Part shown: piece by piece, positions 7,039-10,837 of the stretch
Layout: each line of letters starts with the position of its first letter
Numbering within the stretch: the first letter of the stretch is position 1
Assembly: GCA_900547125.1 (NCBI GenBank)
Contig: URFU01000077.1
Coordinates: 1-10,837 of the forward strand
Reading direction: 5' to 3'
DNA length: 10,837 nt
DNA from: an uncultured Collinsella sp.
GTDB taxonomy: Bacteria; Actinomycetota; Coriobacteriia; Coriobacteriales; Coriobacteriaceae
Translations under genes and position numbers: made by a program
Notes under the pieces: generated by a model
Databases searched by the model: none
What the model was told of the DNA's origin: nothing
The model's input: the letters and a program-made list of their open reading frames with translations, nothing else

Positions 7039-7058
7039 AGATCGGGACGTGGTTTTTT
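7014..7058 (+). terminator. Strong intrinsic terminator inside the asnB upstream region
   Basis: AACCACGTCCCG (7014-7025) pairs perfectly with CGGGACGTGGTT (7043-7054), with a smaller CTTC/GAAG stem in the loop, followed by six T (7053-7058). The orientation is plus; on the minus strand there is no T-tail. No established plus-strand gene precedes it within the window, and asnB starts 126 bases downstream on the same strand. It must end a short plus-strand RNA: an attenuated asnB leader or a small RNA. Confidence 0.8.
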
Positions 7059-7130
7059 CGGTTCGCTCGGCGCTTATGCCCTATCACGAAACAAAAGATT
7101 GGCATGATAGTAAAGATTATTTGACATCAG

Positions 7131-7151
7131 CTGCCGCAATCCTTGCGGCAG
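7131..7151 (+). repeat. Perfect 9-bp hairpin in the asnB 5' region
   Basis: CTGCCGCAA (7131-7139) and TTGCGGCAG (7143-7151) pair perfectly around a three-base loop (TCC). There is no T-tail, so it is not a terminator. It lies 32 bases upstream of the asnB ATG and directly after TTGACA (7121-7126), a perfect -35 hexamer for which I find no matching -10. It may be an mRNA-stabilising hairpin or an operator. Confidence 0.5.
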
Positions 7152-7183
7152 TACACCTGAGCCGTCAGCAGAAAGGATCTTGC

Positions 7184-9052
7184 ATGTGCGGTTTTGTCGG
7201 TTTTACCGGTACAGATGAACAGAGTGAGCTGGTTCTCACGGCCATGATGAATCGCATCATCCACCGTGGTCCCGATATGGGCGGCCAGCATATCGTCGAC
7301 AACGTTGCCCTTGGTTTTCGTCGTCTTTCGATTCTCGATCTTTCCGAAGCTGGAGCCCAGCCCATGTCGAGCGACGACGGCAAGGTCACGATTGTCTTCA
7401 ACGGAGAGATCTACAACTTCCAGGAGCTTCGCGCCGAGCTGGAGGCGGCCGGCTACGCCTTCCACTGCAACGCTGATACCGAAGTCCTGGTACACGGTTA
7501 CGAGGAGTGGGGCGAGGACCTGGTCAACCGTCTGCGCGGCATGTACGCGTTCGTGATTCACGACCAGAACAAGAACAAACTCTTTGGTGCTCGTGACATC
7601 TTTGGTATCAAGCCGTTCTATTACTACCAGGCATCCGATGGCTCGCTGCTGTTTGGCTCCGAGATCAAGAGCTTCCTGGACCATCCCAAGTTTGAGAAGG
7701 CTGTCAACCACGACGCGCTGCGCCCCTACCTGACGCTGCAATTCCCCGCCACGGAGGAGACCTTCTTTAAGGGCGTGTTCAAGCTTGCCCCGGCGCATTG
7801 CTTTACGTATGACCTGACGACCAACACCATGGACATCAAGCGTTACTGGAGCTGTGACTTCACCGACGACAACTCCAAGACCTTCGAGGAGTACGTGGAC
7901 GAATGCGACAAGGTCGTGCACGAAAGCGTCGCTGCGCACCGAATCGCCGATGTTAAGGTGGGCTCGTTCCTTTCTGGCGGTGTGGACTCCAGCTACATTG
8001 CCGCCTGTCTCATGCCCGACACCACGTATTCTGTCGGCTTCGATTACAAGAACTTCAACGAGACCAACTACGCCGCCGAGCTTTCCGACAAGCTGGGCAT
8101 CAAGAACGTGCGCAAGATGATTACCGCCGATGAGTTCTTTGATGCACTGCCCGATATCCAGTACCACATGGACGAGCCGCAATCGAACCTGTCCAGCGTG
8201 CCGCTGTACTATCTGGCGCAGATGGCTTCCAAGGAGGTCACCGTCGTCCTTTCGGGCGAGGGTGCCGACGAGCTGTTTGCCGGCTATGAGTGGTACGAGG
8301 ACACCCCCGAGATGCGCACTTTTAAGAAGCGCGTGCCGCTCGGCGTACGTCGCGCCCTGGGCTCACTCGTTCAGCATCTCCCCTACTTTAAGGGTCACAA
8401 CTTCCTGACGAAATGCGCCGAGGTTCCCGAGCGCTGGTATGTGGGTCAGGCAAAGGTGTTCGATCCCTCCGAGGTCGACGAGGTGCTCAAGCCCGCTTAT
8501 GACACCGGCAAGAACGCCGCCGAGATGTGCGCCGAGTACTACAAGCAGGTTCCCAACTGCTGCGAGCTTTCCAAGAAACAGTATCTGGATATGAACATGT
8601 GGCTGCCGGGCGACATCCTGCTCAAGGCCGACAAGATGTGCATGGCGCATTCTCTGGAGCTTCGCGTCCCGTTCCTGGACAAGAAGGTCATGGAGTTTGC
8701 CGAGCACATTCCCGCCAACTACCGTGTTAACGAAGAAGGTTGCAAGCTCGTCCTGCGTCACGCCGCCAACCGCACGCTGCCCGACGAGTGGGCAACGCGC
8801 AAGAAGGTGGGCTTCCCCGTACCGGTCAAGTTCTGGCTGCGCGAGCAAAAGTATTACGACTACGTAAAGGAATACTTCACCGCGCCGTGGGCTGCTGATT
8901 TCTTTGACACCGATGCGCTCATGAAACTGCTCGACGATCACTTTAAGGGTCGCGCGCTCAACCAGCGCAAGATCTATACCACGCTGACGTTCCTCATTTG
9001 GTACAAGCGCTTCTTTATCGACGAGGACAAGGGCGCTAAAGTCGCCGCTTAG
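7184..9052 (+). CDS. asnB: Glutamine-hydrolysing asparagine synthetase (AsnB), 622 aa
   Basis: Makes asparagine from aspartate, ATP and glutamine in the cytoplasm. The N-terminal class II glutaminase domain (about 1-200) begins MCGFVGF, so Cys2 becomes the N-terminal nucleophile after Met removal. HRGPD (27-31), FNGEIYNF (72-79) and DTEVL (98-102) follow. The C-terminal synthetase domain has the PP-loop SGGVDSS (264-270), GEGADELFAGY (358-368) and the later ADKMCMAHSLELRVPFLD segment. Length is typical of the longer bacterial AsnB group. The frame is open upstream to 7049, but the start must be 7184: AAAGGA lies six bases before it and the Cys must directly follow Met. It stands alone on the plus strand, divergent from murE, behind a 399-base region with a terminator and hairpins suggesting leader control. 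No terminator lies between it and the tRNA gene. Confidence 0.96.
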   Translation: MCGFVGFTGTDEQSELVLTAMMNRIIHRGPDMGGQHIVDNVALGFRRLSILDLSEAGAQPMSSDDGKVTIVFNGEIYNFQELRAELEAAGYAFHCNADTEVLVHGYEEWGEDLVNRLRGMYAFVIHDQNKNKLFGARDIFGIKPFYYYQASDGSLLFGSEIKSFLDHPKFEKAVNHDALRPYLTLQFPATEETFFKGVFKLAPAHCFTYDLTTNTMDIKRYWSCDFTDDNSKTFEEYVDECDKVVHESVAAHRIADVKVGSFLSGGVDSSYIAACLMPDTTYSVGFDYKNFNETNYAAELSDKLGIKNVRKMITADEFFDALPDIQYHMDEPQSNLSSVPLYYLAQMASKEVTVVLSGEGADELFAGYEWYEDTPEMRTFKKRVPLGVRRALGSLVQHLPYFKGHNFLTKCAEVPERWYVGQAKVFDPSEVDEVLKPAYDTGKNAAEMCAEYYKQVPNCCELSKKQYLDMNMWLPGDILLKADKMCMAHSLELRVPFLDKKVMEFAEHIPANYRVNEEGCKLVLRHAANRTLPDEWATRKKVGFPVPVKFWLREQKYYDYVKEYFTAPWAADFFDTDALMKLLDDHFKGRALNQRKIYTTLTFLIWYKRFFIDEDKGAKVAA

Positions 9053-9079
9053 TTTTCGTTATGAATTAGCGGTGAACCA

Positions 9080-9110
9080 CGCAGGGTTTCCGCTATACTC
9101 AATCCCTGCG
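9080..9110 (+). promoter_or_regulatory. tRNA-Val promoter -10 box enclosed by an inverted repeat
   Basis: TATACT (9094-9099) is a good -10 box ending 10 bases before the tRNA 5' end. The expected -35 position reads GGTGAA (9071-9076, spacing 17), a weak match. CGCAGGG (9080-9086) and CCCTGCG (9104-9110) are perfect inverted arms around the -10; the right arm includes the first base of the tRNA. Confidence 0.5.
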
Positions 9111-9185
9111 GGCGATTGGCGCAACGGTTAGCGCAGGTGCTTTACACGCACAAGGCTGGGGGTTCGAATCCCTCATCGCCCACCA
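9110..9185 (+). tRNA. tRNA-Val, anticodon UAC, with encoded CCA
   Basis: Folds as a complete 76-base tRNA. Acceptor GGGCGAT (9110-9116) pairs with ATCGCCC (9175-9181); D-arm GCGC/GCGC (9119-9122, 9131-9134); anticodon loop TTTACAC (9141-9147), giving anticodon TAC and reading GUA and other GUN codons; five-base variable loop; T-arm GGGGG/CCCTC (9158-9162, 9170-9174, one G-U) around TTCGAAT; discriminator A9182; CCA at 9183-9185 encoded in the gene. The first pair of the anticodon stem (27-43) is a G-A mismatch (9136/9152), slightly unusual. Confidence 0.96.
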
Positions 9186-9194
9186 TTGAATTGG

Positions 9195-9225
9195 AAACGG
9201 TCCTCGAAAGGGGACCGTTTTTGTT
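9195..9225 (+). terminator. Intrinsic terminator after tRNA-Val
   Basis: AAACGGTCC (9195-9203) pairs with GGACCGTTT (9212-9220), extended by a U-G and a C-G pair to a GAAA tetraloop, followed by a T-rich tail (TTTTT G TTT). It lies nine bases after the CCA and ends transcription of the tRNA and of any asnB readthrough. Confidence 0.9.
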
Positions 9226-9238
9226 TAGGCCCATCGCA

Positions 9239-9253
9239 GAGGGATTCGAACCC
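9239..9253 (-). repeat. Inverted 15-base copy of the tRNA-Val T-arm
   Basis: GAGGGATTCGAACCC is the exact reverse complement of 9160-9174, the T-arm of the tRNA-Val gene. On the minus strand it reads GGGTTCGAATCCCTC, then TGCGATGGGCC, which does not continue as a tRNA acceptor or CCA. It may be the remnant of a minus-strand tRNA gene 3' end, or an inverted duplication. Confidence 0.6.
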
Positions 9254-9270
9254 GACAGGGTGCGGAGCTG

Positions 9271-9330
9271 AGGAAACGCGAAGCGTTTTCCAGCGCAGCA
9301 CGCGAGGAGCGAAGTAGCGAAGTGAAGCGC
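9271..9330. repeat. GCGAAG-rich repeat patch with small hairpin
   Basis: GGAAACGC / GCGTTTTC (9272-9279, 9283-9290, one G-U pair, three-base loop) forms a hairpin. GCGAAG recurs at 9278, 9309 and 9317, with a near copy (GTGAAG) at 9323. No coding frame of note. It belongs to the 9226-9695 stretch, which holds no recognisable gene. Confidence 0.4.
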
Positions 9331-9359
9331 GGGCGGCAAAATGGACCCCTGGCGAATAC

Positions 9360-9583
9360 CCGTGTGCAAAAAATGCCAAATATGAGTACTGCTACCTTTT
9401 TAGTAGCAGCGTTTTCGAAGTCATAAAAGGCAAATCCGGCATTAGAAAGACGATCGATAGTCCAGTTAAGCCAATTTGCCAACTACAAAACTGGACATAT
9501 GTGGCCCAACTCGTCTAAAAACAACTAATTTATATGTTACGAAGTTAGTGCCCGTACTCATATTTACCACTTTTTGCACACGG
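9360..9583. mobile_element. 224-bp AT-rich element with 30-bp terminal inverted repeats (MITE-like)
   Basis: The left end (9360-9389) and right end (9554-9583) are inverted copies matching at 27 of 30 positions: CCGTGTGCAAAAA (13), one mismatch, TG, two mismatches, AAATATGAGTAC (12). Hand-counted GC inside is about 40%, against about 60% in neighbouring genes. Internal structure includes CTGCTAC/GTAGCAG (9389-9395, 9403-9409) around a T-rich loop, and GTCCAGTT/AACTGGAC (9460-9467, 9489-9496). No transposase is encoded and no clear target-site duplication is visible at the edges. A plus-strand frame without any start codon is open from 9318 to the TAA at 9516-9518. I read the element as a non-autonomous repeat; the alternative is a large structured intergenic RNA. 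Confidence 0.55.
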
Positions 9584-9606
9584 CCCATCCCGGCCATGGT
9601 AAATCG

Positions 9607-9684
9607 ATAGCAAAACGGGCTCCAGTTCGCCCAATCGTGTGCCAAACGGCACGTGACGGTCTGGAGCCCGCTTCAAATTGCTAT
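9607..9684 (-). terminator. Large compound hairpin, probable terminator of the argD-like gene
   Basis: CGGGCTCCAG (9616-9625) pairs with CTGGAGCCCG (9661-9670). Inside the loop GTGCC/GGCAC (9639-9643, 9648-9652) forms a second stem, and outside ATAGCAA (9607-9613) pairs with TTGCTAT (9678-9684). On the minus strand the GC-rich stem is followed by TTTTGC, giving a short T-tail. It begins 11 bases after the stop of the minus-strand aminotransferase gene. Confidence 0.65.
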
Positions 9685-9695
9685 GCCTAATAGCG

Positions 9696-10837
9696 CTAAG
9701 CCAAAACACCCGCCAGGATCTCGATCAGGTTGTCCACGTCGGCCTCTTCGCACACGAGCGGCGGAAGGAAGCGCAGCGTATGTGCGCCTGTAGCGTTGAT
9801 CACGACACCAGCCCCCAATGCACGGGCTACAACGTCGTGTGCATCACCCGCGGCATCGTCCAGATCGCAGCCGAGCATCAGGCCGCGACCACGCACCTCT
9901 ACCGCATGCGGAAGCTTAGCCAGCGCCTGCTCCATATAAGCACCCACCTTGGCAGCATGCTCGGCAAAATCGCCGCGCACGAGCGCAGAGAGCGTCGCGG
10001 CGCACGCCGCGACAGCCAAGCAGCTACCGCCAAAGGTCGAGCCGTGGTCACCCGGCTTAAACACGTCGGCGATCTCCTTCTTTGCCACCACGGCACCCAT
10101 GGGCACGCCATCGGCAATGCCCTTGGCAAGGCTCATAATGTCGGGCTCCACGCCATAGGTCTGGAATGCAAACGGCTTGCCGGAGCGGAAGATGCCACAC
10201 TGGACCTCGTCGGCGATAAGAACGGCGCCCACCTCGTGTGCCAAGTCGCGCGCCGCCGCCATAAACTCCTCGGTCATGGGGTGCACGCCGCTCTCGCCCT
10301 GAATCGGCTCGAGCATGACGGCGCAGACCTCGCTTCCCAGCTGCTTAAAGATCGAACGCAGTTCGTCGACATCGTTGGGTGTACAGGCCACAAAGCCACC
10401 CGGCAGCGGACGGAAACTGTCCTGTAGCCAATCCTGCATGGTGGCCGCAATGGTCTCGAGCGTACGGCCGTGGAAGCTCTTCTTCACCGTGACGATCACG
10501 CGCGGAGCCGCCTCCCCGTCGCCGCCTTCGGCCTCAACGCGACGGCGCGCGTAGGCGCGGGCGAGCTCTTCGATGCGCTCGGCCGGGATACCAGTTTTCT
10601 CCGCCGCCCAGTCGAGCGTGTGGGGCTTTTGGTTCTCTTTGAACAGGGTGAACACGGTCTTGTAAGACGTGCCGCCCTCGGTGAACGTGCCTTCGAGCGC
10701 GGGGTTCGCCACGCTCGCGGACGGCACGCGGGCGTTCGCAGCGGCATCCCACACGAAGAAGGGGGTCTGCTCGCCGGTCTCCGGCTCCTCTGCGGCCGGG
10801 TCCTCGGCGTGGTCGCGCACGAGCTTGCCGGTGGCAG
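9696..10837 (-). CDS. argD: ArgD-type aminotransferase lacking its N-terminus, fused in frame to a molybdopterin oxidoreductase piece (partial, runs off the window)
   Basis: From about residue 95 on (numbered from the GTG at 10820) this is an acetylornithine aminotransferase, the PLP enzyme of arginine synthesis. It has SFHGRT (115-120), EPIQGESGVHP (171-181), the PLP-contacting Asp204 in ADEVQCG, the Schiff-base Lys233 in SLAKGI, HGSTFGG (259-265) and a normal C-terminus. The first ~110 residues of a normal ArgD (usual length about 390-400), including the NSGAEANE segment that binds the PLP phosphate, are absent. In their place, upstream of about 10550, the frame encodes part of a DMSO-reductase family protein. 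The frame stays open to the window edge (10837), so no start can be assigned. If real, the aminotransferase part should be inactive. It is a recombinant gene or an assembly chimera. Confidence 0.8.
   Translation of the reverse strand, partial: ATGKLVRDHAEDPAAEEPETGEQTPFFVWDAAANARVPSASVANPALEGTFTEGGTSYKTVFTLFKENQKPHTLDWAAEKTGIPAERIEELARAYARRRVEAEGGDGEAAPRVIVTVKKSFHGRTLETIAATMQDWLQDSFRPLPGGFVACTPNDVDELRSIFKQLGSEVCAVMLEPIQGESGVHPMTEEFMAAARDLAHEVGAVLIADEVQCGIFRSGKPFAFQTYGVEPDIMSLAKGIADGVPMGAVVAKKEIADVFKPGDHGSTFGGSCLAVAACAATLSALVRGDFAEHAAKVGAYMEQALAKLPHAVEVRGRGLMLGCDLDDAAGDAHDVVARALGAGVVINATGAHTLRFLPPLVCEEADVDNLIEILAGVLA
10551..10837 (-). pseudogene. Fragment of a molybdopterin (DMSO-reductase family) oxidoreductase
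   Basis: This is the upstream part of the fused frame. WDAAANARVPSA, a NPALEGTFTEGG stretch, TVFTLFKENQ and especially the HTLDWAAEKTGIPAERIEEL region resemble the middle of bis-MGD oxidoreductases, where a WAAEITGVP-like helix is conserved just before the ELAREYA segment. No catalytic or cofactor residues fall within this piece. Hand-counted GC over 10561-10837 is about 68%, higher than the aminotransferase part (about 60-65% in sampled lines). The similarity ends abruptly near 10541-10556 within a run of Arg/Ala codons, where the ArgD similarity begins. Family call is by pattern recognition only. Confidence 0.65.

Noticed and set aside
6940..7060. T-box riboswitch upstream of asnB.
   Set aside because: The GGGTG next to a terminator is suggestive, but the conserved GGGTGGNACC core and the UGGN bulge are absent and no Asn specifier loop could be placed.
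7049..7183. N-terminal extension of AsnB by 45 residues.
   Set aside because: Class II amidotransferases need Cys as residue 2; the ATG at 7184 gives Met-Cys and has a good ribosome binding site.
9142..9482. Minus-strand frames across the tRNA and downstream repeats (75-85 codons).
   Set aside because: They run through the tRNA T-arm, a terminator or the repeat end and contain the familiar spurious GDEGFEPP peptide produced by antisense tRNA sequence.
1..10837. CRISPR array, defence genes, phage or toxin-antitoxin modules.
   Set aside because: No regularly spaced direct repeats, and none of the supported coding frames shows motifs of these systems.

Overview
The window looks like chromosomal DNA of a high-GC actinobacterium of the class Coriobacteriia, most likely Collinsella or a close relative. 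That assignment is inference. It rests on hand-counted GC of roughly 60% in the genes, strong GGAG/GAGG ribosome binding sites, GTG starts, a Veg-family gene next to ispE, and a MurE of the type found in streptococci and lactobacilli. No database search was possible.

Positions 46-6784 are a tightly packed block read entirely on the minus strand. In transcription order it holds murE (peptidoglycan stem-peptide ligase), a HAD phosphatase of unknown substrate, murI (D-glutamate supply for peptidoglycan), rph (RNase PH) with an inverted-repeat terminator fused to its stop codon, rdgB (house-cleaning ITP/XTP pyrophosphatase), dtd (D-aminoacyl-tRNA deacylase), then a separate unit with its own promoter: a Veg-family gene and ispE (isoprenoid precursor kinase). 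The themes are cell-wall precursor synthesis (MurE, MurI, and IspE through the undecaprenyl carrier) and quality control of RNA, nucleotides and aminoacyl-tRNA. MurI makes D-amino acid and Dtd removes D-amino acids from tRNA, so their proximity makes sense.

Positions 6785-7183 are a 399-base divergent intergenic region in front of asnB on the plus strand. It is not empty: it holds a bulged hairpin, a 30-codon open frame that ends inside a strong intrinsic terminator, the terminator itself (12-bp stem plus T6), and a second perfect 9-bp hairpin near the asnB start. This is the layout of a regulated leader (attenuator), or else of a small RNA followed by asnB. asnB (7184-9052) is a complete glutamine-dependent asparagine synthetase. 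It is followed by a tRNA-Val(UAC) gene with encoded CCA and its own terminator.

Positions 9226-9695 have no recognisable gene. They contain an inverted 15-base copy of the tRNA T-arm, a GCGAAG-rich repeat patch, and a 224-bp AT-rich block (about 40% GC) bounded by 30-bp near-perfect terminal inverted repeats, which looks like a MITE-type or other non-autonomous repeat. A large hairpin terminator serving the minus-strand gene beyond it comes last.

The right end (9696-10837, minus strand) is the strangest part. One open reading frame joins, without a stop, a piece of a molybdopterin (DMSO-reductase family) oxidoreductase to the C-terminal two thirds of an ArgD-type acetylornithine aminotransferase. 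The first ~110 residues of ArgD are missing. The oxidoreductase part is also richer in GC (about 68%). It is either a recombination product or, quite possibly, an assembly chimera.
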